NCBI GenBank assembly: GCA_963784675.1
Contig: CAWASE010000006.1
Location: 1 to 64,000, forward strand
DNA: 64,000 nt
Reading direction: 5' to 3'
DNA from: SCTD01 sp963784675
Lineage (GTDB): Bacteria; Actinomycetota; Actinomycetes; Mycobacteriales; SCTD01
The position numbers were made by a program, and so were the translations under genes. Numbering within the stretch: the stretch's first letter is position 1; each line of letters opens with the position of its first letter. The notes beneath the pieces were generated by a model. That model searched no databases. It saw nothing but the letters and a program-made list of their open reading frames with translations, and was not told the origin of the DNA. This document shows positions 52,854-62,652 of the stretch, one piece after another.

Positions 52854-53724
52854 GTGACCACAACATCCAGCCTGACGCGCAGGTTCGCCGCGGGTGCAGG
52901 CCTCACCGGCTTGGTGCTGACCGCCGTCGTCTGGGCGGCTCGGGGGGCACGCGTCGGCGCAGGTCTACCCCCCGCGACCCGCCGCCCGCGACGCCCTCGC
53001 CCCGCCAGCAACAACGCTCGGCGGCATCGCCGATGGCGTCGGACCCGCTCGTCGCCTCCGCGTCCGACCTGCCGCGCCCCGTGCGCCGCCTCGGCGACGC
53101 CGAGCACCACCGCGACCAGCACCCTCGACGGCCGTCGCAGACTCCCCGGCGGCCGAGCCGCCGCCGCCTCCCGGCTGCCTGCGCGCGGCCGAGGTCATGC
53201 TGGAGCGCGACACGATGTCCGCCGGCGGCTCGGCGGGGCTGACCGTCACGGCCGACCCCGAACAGCATCATCGACGTGTTCGCCTACACCCGGCCGTCGA
53301 CCACGTACCGCGTCGTGCGGTAGCGCTGAGGTGGGCGCGAGCGGCATGGCGGAGTTCGCCTCGACGCCGCCGGCCAACACCCGCCTCTACGCCCAGCAGC
53401 GCGGCTGCGCCTTCGGTCAGCAAGGTCGTCAACGTCCGCACCACGATCAGCATCTTGGCCAAGCGGAACGGCCCCCGCGACTACACGTTCTGCGGGGACA
53501 CGCTGCCGGCGCGCCGCGGCGGCCTGATCATCAGCCTCTACCGCGTCGCCCCGAGCGGCCGGCAGGTCCTCACCGCGCAGACCCGGGCGGAGCCAGCGAC
53601 GGCGAGTGGGTCATCAACCGCAAGTTCACCGGCTCAGGGCCGCTTCGGCTTCGTCGCCCGCACCGGACAGGACCTGCAGAACGCGCCGGGTTCCAGCAAC
53701 GTGCGCTCGACGCTGGTCTACTAG
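52854..53724 (+). pseudogene. secreted surface protein, heavily frameshifted
   Basis: GTG 52854 follows GGAGAG and opens a signal peptide (RRFAAGAGLTGLVLTAVVWA). After a G-run near 52945 the frame moves to ASAQVYPPRPAARDALAPPA. Several more shifts occur between 53150 and 53640. The C-terminal part is a beta domain: ISILAKRNGPRDYTFCGDTL, GGLIISLYRVAPSGRQVLTA, GRFGFVARTGQDLQNAPGSS, ending STLVY. Similar extracellular proteins are common in actinobacteria. With at least four shifts in 0.9 kb this is the worst-read gene in the window. Confidence 0.65.
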
Positions 53725-53740
53725 CACGACCGCGCTCCAG

Positions 53741-53776
53741 CGAACCCCGTCCCCGCTGCTGCGGGGGCGGGGTTCG
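53741..53776 (+). terminator. terminator after the secreted-protein gene
   Basis: Stem CGAACCCCGTCCCCGC with GCGGGGGCGGGGTTCG around TGCT, 17 bp after the stop. Confidence 0.88.
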
Positions 53777-53818
53777 TGGTGTTGTCCATCGTGATCGGTC
53801 GGCCCGTAGGCTTCCCGC

Positions 53819-54488
53819 ATGATGCGTCGACGCGGACTGCTAGCCGACCTGCTCCTCGTCATGCTGGTGGTGGCGGTGAGCGCTTCCGTCGTGGGGCTGC
53901 TGCGTTCTCCACCGCGGGCCTCCGGCGCTGCCGCCGGTCCGGACCGGCCAAGGCTGCGGGTGACGGTCTTCGGCGACGAGCTCGTCGGCGACGGCCCCGC
54001 CTCCGCGACGGAGCAGGCCGCTGCCCAGTCGGGGTGGGCGTTGCGCAGCGTCGACGCCGCGGGAACCGGCTACACCGCTGCTCCCGCGGGCGCGCCAAAC
54101 TTCGCCGGTCTGGTAGAGCGATCCCTGCCGGCGGGTTCCGGTCAGGACGTCGTGCTCGTGCAGGGTGGCCGCGCCGACCTCGCTGCGACCCCGGGAACGC
54201 TGGCGGCCGGTGTGGCGGGCACCATCCAGCGGTTGAAGGCCGGTTGCCGACGGGCGCGCGGATCGTGCTCGTCGGACCGTTGCGAGCAGCGCCGGACAGC
54301 GACTTCGGCGGCGTCCGCGCAGTGCTGCGCGATACCGCCAGTCGCCAGCGAGTCCTGTTCCTGGACCCCGTCGCGCAGGGGTGGCTGTCGACAGCCTGGC
54401 AGCGGTCCGTTGTCCGATGAGGAGCAGCGGCAGGTCGACGCCGCGGCTGGTCGCGGACCTGGGCACCTTGGGCGTCACCGGCGGCTAG
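53819..54488 (+). pseudogene. SGNH-hydrolase-like membrane-anchored protein, frameshifted
   Basis: An N-terminal TM (LLADLLLVMLVVAVSASVVG) is followed by LRVTVFGDELVGDGPASATE, where GDE stands in the place of the SGNH GDS block, and VVLVQGGRADLAATPG. The frame shifts near 54240 into LPTGARIVLVGPLRAAPDSD and ASRQRVLFLDPVAQGWL, and shifts again near 54410-54450 toward LVADLGTLGVTGG with a TAG at 54486. About 222 residues. The replacement of the catalytic Ser by Glu suggests it is not a normal esterase. It opens the polysaccharide region. Confidence 0.62.
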
Positions 54489-54511
54489 CGCGGCTTCCAG
54501 TTCCTGTCGGG

Positions 54512-56290
54512 TCACGGAGCAGGGGACGACCGTAAACGTCTCGGGACGGACGAGCGGCGTTTGCACCCGGCCGATGTCGGCCTGCGGGTCATGCTCGTTG
54601 AAGGTGACGAGTGAACGTGGTCGTCGCGCCGGCTCGCACGACCGCCAGCGTCTCGATCCAGCGCAGGCCCAGCTCGCTGCCCTGTGCGGGCGACAGAGTC
54701 CGTACCGTCCTGGGTCACCGAGAGCACCTCAGCGTCCAAGGCACGTAGAGGGTCACGAGGTCGCGGTTGGTGCCGGCCGGCTCGCCGTCGAGGCGGTTCC
54801 TCGGCGCGTCGACATAGCGCGGGGAGCGAGCCGTCGCCGCGGTGCGGTGTTCGTCAGGGTGACGGTGAGCGTGCTCGCGCTGCCGCGGCACCCGGGCGCT
54901 GTAGACGACGGTGCGCTCCAGGTAGTAGTCGAGCTTGGTCGCACCTGCATTGACGATGGCATCACCCACGGCCGGACCGATCCGGCAGCCGGCCGGCGAG
55001 CGGCCGCTGACCGAGGGCCTGCTCCGTCTCGGCGTCCGGCGACCACAGCAGCAGCCGACGCTCAGAGGCAGCGCGACTCAACCCCTTGAGGAGGGCGGGG
55101 CCGGAAGCCTTCTGATCGAGAACAGCATCGGCGGCGGCGGTCAGCACCTTGGTCAAGAACCCGTCGCGCGAGCGCTCGTCCTTGTCGAAGCGCGCGTAGG
55201 CGTCGCGCAGGGTCAGATCGACGACGTTCTTGGCGCTCACCTTCGTGCCGTCGTCCAGCGTGACGGGGCCGGCCGCAGCCAGCAGGTAGGACAAGCCGGT
55301 GGGGTCGATGGCCAGGACGCCGTCGACGGTCATGCCGCTCTGGTTCTTCCACAGCGCGGTCCAGATCTGGCCCGCGTAGGGGAAGTGGGGGCTGAGGTTG
55401 GAGTTCACCCAGGCCTTGGTCGGCCCGTTGTAGCCGTAGTGCTCGGAGAACTCTGGCCCGAGGTCGACGACCGAGGGGCCGGACGAGATCGCCGTCAGCG
55501 CGTTGTTCGGTCCGCTCTCGAGGACTGCGTACGGTGCCATCGTTGGCTTCCAGCAGCGCGTAGCCGCCGACGAAGCCGCCCGTGCCCCGCGCTTCGGCCG
55601 GGTTCTGCGGGATCACCAGGTAGTGGTGCGGACGATCGCTGCCCAGCATCCGGGGCGCGATCTTGCTGGTCAGGGCGAGGTCGCCGACGACGCCGCTGAG
55701 CTCTTCGACGGCGTCGGTCAGCTGCTGCCGGGCGTCGTCGAGCCGGGCGATGCCGCTGCGTGCAGGCATGGCGCGCAGCCCGTCCGCGGCGCCCGACAAC
55801 GTCGTGCTCGCGTTGGTGGCCGGAGCGGCGAGCGTGGTGAGGTAGGCGAGGTCCAGCCGGCCACCACCAGGCAGGAGCCGTTGCAGGGGTCTGGCTCCGG
55901 CTGTCGTCGGCCAACGGCAGCAGGGCGGCGCGGACGACGGCGTCACTGCTCACCGCCAGCGTCGTGGCGGCGGCCACGGGGCGGCCGGCGAACGGAAGTA
56001 CGGCCACCAGGCTGACGAGCGGGTCTTCGAAACGGCCGCGTGCGTCAGCCGTGTGTTCAGCCGCCCGCGACAGACCGGGTAGCACGTCGGTGTCGGCGCC
56101 GGCGTCGGCCAGGGCGGCACGCGTGCCCTGAAGTTCCTCGCGCGGCGGCCTGCAGCGCGCGGCCGCCCTGCAGCGTCTGCCAGCCGACCCAACCGGCCAC
56201 AGCCAACGCCAGCGCCAGGCACAGGAAGGCTGTGACGAGCAGGCGACCGAGCAGGCCCGGCGCGGAGCGGCTCCGGCGCCGGGCACTCAC
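54512..56290 (-). pseudogene. DUF4012 protein, multiply frameshifted
   Basis: The N-terminal TM (LLGRLLVTAFLCLALALAVA then GWVGWQTLQGG) is followed, after shifts, by AREELQGTRAALADAGADTD and LVSLVAVLPFAGRPVAAATT. The typical DUF4012 core follows: RMLGSDRPHHYLVIPQNPAE, ARGTGGFVGGYALLEANDGT, LGPEFSEHYGYNGPTKAWVN and GMTVDGVLAIDPTGLSYLL. The C-terminal part (to about 54512) is scrambled by several more shifts, and the exact stop is unclear. DUF4012 proteins sit in exopolysaccharide loci and may act in polymer attachment. It overlaps the BY-kinase stop by ~4 bp. Confidence 0.72.
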
Positions 56291-57864
56291 GTGCTGAGGT
56301 CCGGGCTGCTGGCGGCGGTCGGGTCGTCCGCGACGTGCGCACCCCCACGTGCCGCCTCGCTGCTGGGGCTGCCGGACGAGGTGTCAGCGGGCCCTGGACT
56401 GGCGGGACGCATGGCCGAGTCGGATTCACCGTTCTGGGAATCGCGACTGCGCAACGCCAGCAGGGCGTCCTCGTCGGACATCTGCGGCTTGTTCTTGTCC
56501 GCTTCGTACCCGCCGTAGCCGTAGCCGTAGCCATAGCCGTAAGCGGCATCGACGCTGCCCTTGGGCACCATGTTCAGCACGACGCCGAGGATCTTGGCGT
56601 CGACAGCCTCGAGCGCCTCAGCGGCCCGGCGCAGCTGCTCCTTGCGGGTGACGCCGGCGCGCACGCTCAGAACGGCGCCGTCGGTCATCGTCGACAGCAG
56701 CGCGCCGTCGGTGACGGGCAGCAGCGGTGGGGCATCGATGATGACGATGTCAAAGTCGCGCTCAAGCTGCTTGAGCACCGTACGCATGCCCGCGGAAGAC
56801 AGCAGCTCGCTAGGGTTAGGGGGGATCGGCCCGCTCGCCAGCACGCTCATTGTCGACTCTCCCCAGGGCTGCAGGACCTCCTCCAGACTGGCGCGGCCGA
56901 TGAGCACGCTGGTCAGACCGACCGCTCCCTCGAGCCCCAGGTAGTCAGCCACGCGCGGTCGGCGCAGATCGCCTTCGATCAAGCAGGTCCGGACGCCGGC
57001 CTGCGCAAGGGTGATGGCCAGGTTGCAGGCCATCGTGCTCTTGCCCTCCTTGGGCAAGGAGCTCGAGATGACGAAGGAACGCAAGGGCCGGTCGACGGAG
57101 ATGAACTGCAGGTTCGTCCGCAGCTGCCGGAAGGCCTCTGCTCGCGGTGCTCGCGGCCTGTCCTGAACGATGAGTGGCCGCTTGGTGGCCGCGCCGTCGA
57201 AGGCGATGGATCCGAGGATGGCGCCGCCGGTCGACTCGAGAACGTCCGCTGGACCGTGCACAGTGTTGTCGAGCGTTTCGCGGGCCACGGCGAGGCCCAC
57301 CCCAGCGAGCACTCCCAGGATGAGCGAGAGCAGGAGGTTGCGTATCGGGCGCGGCGAGAACGGGGTGGTGGGCAATTGTGGTTGCTCGGTGACTCGCACG
57401 CTTATGGCAGGGGTCAAACCATCTGCGCGACTCTCCAACTGCGCCACGATCTTTGGAAATTCTGTTGTCAGAGCCGACGCGATCGCCAGCGCGCGCTGCG
57501 GCGAAGCGTCGGTGACGACCGCGGACAGGAGCACTGTGCTGGCCACCGGCTTGGCTGAGATGTGGCCCTGGACGTCCCGGGCAGCCAGTCCAGGGACGGC
57601 GCGCGCCACTGCCTCTGCAGTGAACGGGCCGGCCAGCACGTCTGCGTAAGACACGATGCTTCGTTGTACGCCTAGATCCGCACCCGCAAGACCCGCGACC
57701 GGAGCATCGGTGGGGGCCGCAGCAACGAAGAACTTCACACCCGACCGGTATTGCGGCGTCGCCGACGCCGTGAGAAACACGGCCGCCGCCAGGGCCAACA
57801 GAGTCGACAGCGTCACCAGACGCCACCGCTTACGGAGGACATCGAGGTACTCCCGAAGCTCCAC
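56287..57864 (-). CDS. Wzz/BY-kinase fusion (polysaccharide co-polymerase)
   Basis: 525 residues. The N-terminal Wzz domain lies between TM1 (LVTLSTLLALAAAVFLTA) and TM2 (RNLLLSLILGVLAGVGLAVA), with the P-rich motif TTPFSPRPIRN before TM2. The cytoplasmic BY-kinase has VISSSLPKEGKSTMACNLA (Walker A), LIEGDLRRPRVADYLG (A') and FDIVIIDAPPLLPVTDGAL (Walker B). A Tyr cluster, YGYGYGYGGYEAD, is the likely autophosphorylation site. A Ser/Pro-rich acidic tail follows. It controls chain length of the exopolysaccharide. It is divergent from the CapD-type gene at 58018. Confidence 0.94.
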   Translation of the reverse strand: MELREYLDVLRKRWRLVTLSTLLALAAAVFLTASATPQYRSGVKFFVAAAPTDAPVAGLAGADLGVQRSIVSYADVLAGPFTAEAVARAVPGLAARDVQGHISAKPVASTVLLSAVVTDASPQRALAIASALTTEFPKIVAQLESRADGLTPAISVRVTEQPQLPTTPFSPRPIRNLLLSLILGVLAGVGLAVARETLDNTVHGPADVLESTGGAILGSIAFDGAATKRPLIVQDRPRAPRAEAFRQLRTNLQFISVDRPLRSFVISSSLPKEGKSTMACNLAITLAQAGVRTCLIEGDLRRPRVADYLGLEGAVGLTSVLIGRASLEEVLQPWGESTMSVLASGPIPPNPSELLSSAGMRTVLKQLERDFDIVIIDAPPLLPVTDGALLSTMTDGAVLSVRAGVTRKEQLRRAAEALEAVDAKILGVVLNMVPKGSVDAAYGYGYGYGYGGYEADKNKPQMSDEDALLALRSRDSQNGESDSAMRPASPGPADTSSGSPSSEAARGGAHVADDPTAASSPDLST

Positions 57865-58017
57865 GGGCCACCCTTCCTGATGTGTTGCCCCGATGAGACG
57901 ATGCAGCTGAGACTGGTCACCGGCACGGCCTTCGGCGGTACCATCTCTGCTGAGTCACCTACCGTACCTGCGCCGATGGCGTGTCCACGGCGCTCGCGCT
58001 TACCTGGGAGGTGCACA

Positions 58018-59856
58018 GTGACGGTTCTGTCCAGATGGCGGACGCAGTTGCAAGCCGTCGGGGACGTCGCGTCGTGGGCCCTGGCCCTCATGCTGGCAAA
58101 TGCTGTGCGTTATGACTTCGGCCCAAACAGTTCCCCCGACCGGCGTTTGGTCGGGGCGGTATTGATTGCCGCTGCCTTGCAGGTGATTTTTGGCGCGGTG
58201 GGTCACCTGTATCGCGGTCGCTACCGCTTCGGATCTTTCGACGAAGTCCTGGGAGTCGCGCTCGCCGTTGGTAGCGCCGCATTCTCTCTGCAGTTCCTGA
58301 ATATCTTTTGGCGTGGCGGTCTTCTGGTGCCGCGAAGCGTGCCGATAGTTGCCGGCCTGATGTCTTTCACCTTCATGGTTGGCATTCGCTACGGTTGGCG
58401 ATTGGTGCGAGAGCGTCGTCGGCGCCCCGCTGGAGGTCAGCCTCTGCTCCTTTTCGGTGCAGGTGAGGGCGCCGATCAAGTTGTCGCCGCCATGATGCGG
58501 GATCCCTTGAGTCGCTACGTGCCTGTGGGCCTCCTGGACGACGACCCTCGCAAGCGCCATTTGCGGATACGCGGCGTAAGGGTGCTAGGCGGTCGGCAGG
58601 AGCTCGTGGCCATCGCGGCCCACACCGGTGCCAAGACCCTTTTGCTGGCTGTACCGAGCGCGGACGCTGGGTTGGTACGTGACGTCAGCGATCTTTGTGA
58701 AGTAGCTGGACTCACGGTGAAGGTCCTGCCCGCAGTAGCCGAACTTCTGGACGGCCGCATCGAGGTCGAGGACATCCGTGACATCGCTATCGCGGACTTG
58801 CTGGGACGCCGACAGATCGAGCTGGACCTGGACAAGATTGCCAGCTACCTCACTGGAAAGCGTGTTCTCGTCACCGGCGCGGGCGGCTCGATCGGCTCCG
58901 AGCTTTGCCGCCAGATAAGCCGCTACGGCCCGGCTGAGCTCATCATGCTGGATCGAGACGAGTCGGCGCTACATGCTGTGCAACTCTCGATCAGCGGTCG
59001 AGCGCTGCTGGATGGCGACGAACTGGTGTTGGCCGACATCCGCGATATCGACCACCTGCATCGCATCTTCTCCGAACGCCGCCCGCACGTAGTGTTCCAC
59101 GCAGCAGCGCTGAAGCACCTGACTCTCCTCGAGAGGTTTCCGGGTGAGTCGGTGAAGAGCAACATCTGGGGCACCCTCACGGTGCTAGAAGCCGCGAAGG
59201 CAGCAGGCGTCCGACAGTTCGTGAATATTTCGACGGACAAAGCGGCAGATCCGACCAGCGTCTTGGGCTACTCCAAACGCATCGCCGAACGGCTCACTGC
59301 TTACGTGGCTGCCGAAGCCGACGGTACCTTCTTGTCTGTTCGTTTCGGTAATGTGCTGGGGAGTCGTGGTTCCGTGCTCACCGCCTTTACCGCGCAAATT
59401 GCTGCCGGCGGGCCGGTCACAGTGACTGACCCGGCCGTTACCCGGTACTTCATGACGGTGCAGGAGGCCGTTCAGCTAGTCATCCAGGCTGCGGCGGTCG
59501 GTCGCGCCGGAGAGGCTCTCGTCCTCGATATGGGGGCGCCCGTTGCCATCAACGACGTTGCTAAGCGTCTCGTTGCGCAGCATTCGCGGCCGGTCGATAT
59601 CGTCTACACGGGGTTGCGGCCGGGGGAAAAGCTGCACGAGGACCTTCTGGGCCGCAACGAACGTGATGACCGCCCGTTCCACCCGTTGGTCTCGCAGGTT
59701 GACGTACCTCCCCTGAGCCCTTTACAAACGCTCGAGCTGGATCCGTGGGCGCCCGTCTCGGAACTCATTGAAGACCTACGTGAGTTGGCCGCTACCGGCG
59801 GAATCGATGGTAAGAGCACCTCGTTCGGTGACGCCCACTTGCGGAGGGGCGCATAA
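58018..59856 (+). CDS. CapD/WbpM-type nucleotide-sugar 4,6-dehydratase (membrane)
   Basis: 612 residues. Four N-terminal TM segments (WALALMLANAVRYDF, LIAAALQVIFGAVGHLY and others) are followed by a nucleotide-binding domain (LLLFGAGEGADQVVAAM) and an extended SDR domain (LVTGAGGSIGSELCRQISRY). The site that is MGATK in WbpM reads VLGYSKR here, with Leu at the Met/Tyr position. GTG 58018 follows GGGAGG at 7 bp. It probably makes a 4-keto-6-deoxy nucleotide sugar. Codon GC is lower and less biased from here to 61 kb than in the rest of the window, a sign of horizontal origin. Confidence 0.92.
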   Translation: MTVLSRWRTQLQAVGDVASWALALMLANAVRYDFGPNSSPDRRLVGAVLIAAALQVIFGAVGHLYRGRYRFGSFDEVLGVALAVGSAAFSLQFLNIFWRGGLLVPRSVPIVAGLMSFTFMVGIRYGWRLVRERRRRPAGGQPLLLFGAGEGADQVVAAMMRDPLSRYVPVGLLDDDPRKRHLRIRGVRVLGGRQELVAIAAHTGAKTLLLAVPSADAGLVRDVSDLCEVAGLTVKVLPAVAELLDGRIEVEDIRDIAIADLLGRRQIELDLDKIASYLTGKRVLVTGAGGSIGSELCRQISRYGPAELIMLDRDESALHAVQLSISGRALLDGDELVLADIRDIDHLHRIFSERRPHVVFHAAALKHLTLLERFPGESVKSNIWGTLTVLEAAKAAGVRQFVNISTDKAADPTSVLGYSKRIAERLTAYVAAEADGTFLSVRFGNVLGSRGSVLTAFTAQIAAGGPVTVTDPAVTRYFMTVQEAVQLVIQAAAVGRAGEALVLDMGAPVAINDVAKRLVAQHSRPVDIVYTGLRPGEKLHEDLLGRNERDDRPFHPLVSQVDVPPLSPLQTLELDPWAPVSELIEDLRELAATGGIDGKSTSFGDAHLRRGA

Positions 59857-59890
59857 GCAACGATGTGGTGATGGCGCCAGGGAGATCGGC

Positions 59891-60382
59891 ATGCCACTGA
59901 GACTCGTCGGCCTGCCTCGGCTCAGGAGCAACATCGGTGTTTTCTGGCTCGCGACGGGTGCGGCACTTTACGTCATGCTGCTTGTCTGGGCGACGCTCAA
60001 CCCTTCCTCAGGCCCTGCTTCCGCATGCTTGCGTGCCGTACGACTGTTTGTCAGGGCTGTCGGGGGTCCGCATTGGCTCGAGAGATCAGTGGAGCCGATC
60101 GCCAACGCCGCGATGTTCGTTCCGTTGCCGCTCTTCGCGGCAGCCATCGGCCGCCGATGGTCGGTTGGTGTCTGGTTGATTATTGGTTGCTCAGCGTCCA
60201 GCCTCATCGAGGTGGTGCAACTGGTGTGGCTGGACGGCCGTTCCCCGTCGCTGCTCGACGTCGGCGCCAACACGTCGGGCGCTGTTGTCGGAGCGGTTTT
60301 GGCCAGGGCTCGCACCTGTCGCGCGCCTCGGACCGTAGGGTTGTGGTCTCACAACGCTTGCGACTCGCGAGAAACGAGCTGA
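59891..60382 (+). CDS. VanZ-like membrane protein
   Basis: 163 residues. TM segments include VFWLATGAALYVMLLVWATL, ANAAMFVPLPLFAAAIG and WLIIGCSASSLIEVVQLVWL. The pattern IEVVQLVWLDGRSPSLLDV with GANTSGAVVGAVL is the VanZ signature. The ATG follows GGAGAT. VanZ-like proteins are frequent in polysaccharide clusters; the precise function is not known. It lies between two sugar-modifying enzymes on the same strand. Confidence 0.86.
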   Translation: MPLRLVGLPRLRSNIGVFWLATGAALYVMLLVWATLNPSSGPASACLRAVRLFVRAVGGPHWLERSVEPIANAAMFVPLPLFAAAIGRRWSVGVWLIIGCSASSLIEVVQLVWLDGRSPSLLDVGANTSGAVVGAVLARARTCRAPRTVGLWSHNACDSRETS

Positions 60383-60394
60383 ACGGTTACCACC

Positions 60395-61423
60395 ATGTTG
60401 CGCGGCGCATCCTCGACGGTACTCATCACTGGAGGCACTGGGTCGTTCGGCAGCACCATGGTTCGACGACTTCTTGATTCCGACGTTGCTGAGGTGCGCA
60501 TCCTCAGCCGCGATGAGCTCAAGCAAGACGATATGCGGCGAACGGTCGCTGACGCCCGAGTAAAGTTCTACATCGGCGACGTGCGGGATTATGACAGCGT
60601 CCACCGGGCGTCCCGGGGGGTCGACCATGTTTTTCATGCAGCCGCGCTCAAACAGGTTCCCTCATGCGAGTTCTTTCCCCTTGAGGCTGTTCGCACCAAC
60701 GTTCTCGGTAGTGCCAACGTCATAGAGGCGTGCAACGCCAACGGTGTTCGCTCCGTGGTCTGCCTCGGCACGGACAAGGCGGCCTATCCCGTCAACGCGA
60801 TGGGGATGTCGAAGGCCCTCATGGAGAAGGTGGCGCAAGCCTTTGCCCGCAACAACCCCACGGCGCACACGGTAGTGTCTACCGTGCGTTACGGGAATGT
60901 CATGATGTCTCGAGGTTCGGTCATTCCGCTGTTCGTGGAGCAGGCGCGTGCAGGTCGTGCGATGACGGTCACCGACCCCGCCATGACCCGCTTTCTCATG
61001 TCGCTGGACGAGGCGGTGCTTCTGGTTGAGCACGCCTTCGACCATGCGCAGCCCGGGGACCTGTTCATCCGCAAAGCGCCCGCCTGCACCGTCGAGGTCC
61101 TGGCCCGAGCGGTAGCCCGTCTGCTCGGAGTGGAACCCAGGGTCGAGGTCATCGGCACTCGTCACGGCGAGAAGCTGTACGAGACCCTCGCGACCAGAGA
61201 GGAGCTGGCTCGGTCGCAGGACCAGGGGGAGTACTTCCGGGTGGCGGTCGACGCCCGTGACCTGAACTACGGCGAGTACTTCGAGGAGGGCAACGTCGAG
61301 GGCAGTCAGGTCGACGACTACCACTCGCACAACACGGAGCAGCTTGGCGAGCACGCCGTCGCCGAGCTCATCTCGGCCATGCCGCAGTGGCAGCGACTGC
61401 TCGCCACCCACCGGGACAGCTGA
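60395..61423 (+). CDS. capE: UDP-GlcNAc 4,6-dehydratase (CapE/PseB/FlaA1-like)
   Basis: 342-residue soluble SDR. VLITGGTGSFGSTMVRRLL is the NAD(P) motif, RDELKQDDMRR a family block, and LGTDKAAYPVNAMGMSKALM contains the Met that replaces the SDR Tyr and the catalytic Lys. MTRFLMSLDEAV and RHGEKLYETL finish the signature. It makes 4-keto-6-deoxy-hexosamine precursors, as CapE does for L-FucNAc in Staphylococcus. The C-terminal motif LNYGEYFEEGN is typical of CapE-like forms. The frame is intact. Confidence 0.92.
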   Translation: MLRGASSTVLITGGTGSFGSTMVRRLLDSDVAEVRILSRDELKQDDMRRTVADARVKFYIGDVRDYDSVHRASRGVDHVFHAAALKQVPSCEFFPLEAVRTNVLGSANVIEACNANGVRSVVCLGTDKAAYPVNAMGMSKALMEKVAQAFARNNPTAHTVVSTVRYGNVMMSRGSVIPLFVEQARAGRAMTVTDPAMTRFLMSLDEAVLLVEHAFDHAQPGDLFIRKAPACTVEVLARAVARLLGVEPRVEVIGTRHGEKLYETLATREELARSQDQGEYFRVAVDARDLNYGEYFEEGNVEGSQVDDYHSHNTEQLGEHAVAELISAMPQWQRLLATHRDS

Positions 61424-61424
61424 C

Positions 61425-62652
61425 GTGCGAGTTCTGGCTGTCCACCGCTACTACTCGCCTGACACCCCCCCGTACGCCACGCTTCTGCGTGAGATCGTCG
61501 CGCGCTGGGCGCAGGCGGGGCACGAGACCGAGGTCGCGACCTCGCAACCGTCGTACAAGCCTGAGCTGCAGCTTCCTCGACGTCCCGGGCTCGAGGTCCT
61601 GGACGACACGACCATCCGGCGGCTCGACCTGCCGGGCGACCGCGGTAGCGGCATGTGGCGCGTGTGGAACGCGCTGCGGTTCGCGGCCTGGTGTGGCGTG
61701 GCACGTGCTGCGGGCGCCGCGGTACGACGTGGTCATGTGCTCCACCGTCCCCCCGGTCCTCCTGGGCATGGCCACGAGCCTGGCAGCTCGGCGACGGGGC
61801 GCGCGCTTCGTCTACCACTGCATGGACGTGCACCCGGAGATCGGCGAGCTATCCGGCGATTTCGCGCTCCCAGGGCTGGCAAGGGTGCTGGCCCGCATCG
61901 ATCTGGCGACCTGTCGGCGGGCAGCCCTCATCGTGGTGCTGTCGCAGGACATGCGCAGCGCGCTGTTGCGTCGAGACCCCGCCTCGACGATCGCATTGTC
62001 GTTCTGACGAATTTCGAGATCACGGACGCCGACGGCGCCACCGCCCCTACGCCGATGGTTCGGTCCTCCGGAGAGCAGCACGCGCCCGGCTCGTCTTCAC
62101 AGGGAACCTGGGCCGGTTCCAGGGCCTGGAGGTCCTTGCGGGAGCCGTGCTGGCGGACGATGCACGGCTCGACGGGCTGGAGCTGGTGCTGATGGGGGAG
62201 GGTGCGGCCAAAAACGCTGGAGGCCCTGGTCGCCGGGGCGCCGGCCACGACCAGGTCCCGCGTCGTTCTCCTGCCCCACGGCAGTCGTCGGGGAGGCGCG
62301 TGCTCTGCTGCGCACGGCCGACTTCGGCCTGGTGAGCCTCATGCCGGGGGTCATCTCCTTCGCCTATCCTTCGAAGACCGCGACCTATCTCGCCGAAGGT
62401 TTGCCACTGCTCGTCATGGTCGAGCCGGAGAGCGGCCTGGCCCGACAGGTGGAGGACGAGCGCATCGGCTTCGTGCTCCCTCGAACGAAGGCGGGGCTCC
62501 GGGACGCCCTGGGAGAGCTGGCAGCCGCCACGGGCGACGAGCGCGACTCGATGAGGGCACGGGCGCGGGCCGTCTTCCACCGCGAGTACGCCAGCGAGCA
62601 GCTGCTGGAGCGCTGGGCCGAGCTCCTCGACGACCCGAGGGTGTCGAGATGA
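61425..62652 (+). pseudogene. family 4 glycosyltransferase (WbuB-like), frameshifted
   Basis: The N-terminus RVLAVHRYYSPDTPPYATLL with LREIVARWAQAGHETEVAT is the GT4 start. The frame shifts near 61705, then RYDVVMCSTVPPVLLGMATS and VYHCMDVHPEIGELSGDFAL are clear. It shifts again near 61990-62060, then LVFTGNLGRFQGLEVLAGAV and LELVLMGEGA. Further shifts near 62205 and 62295 lead to DFGLVSLMPGVISFAYPSKT and LARQVEDERIGFVLP, ending DDPRVSR. About 408 residues. In other clusters WbuB adds L-FucNAc, matching the CapE-type gene upstream. The next gene's ATG overlaps the stop. Confidence 0.82.
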
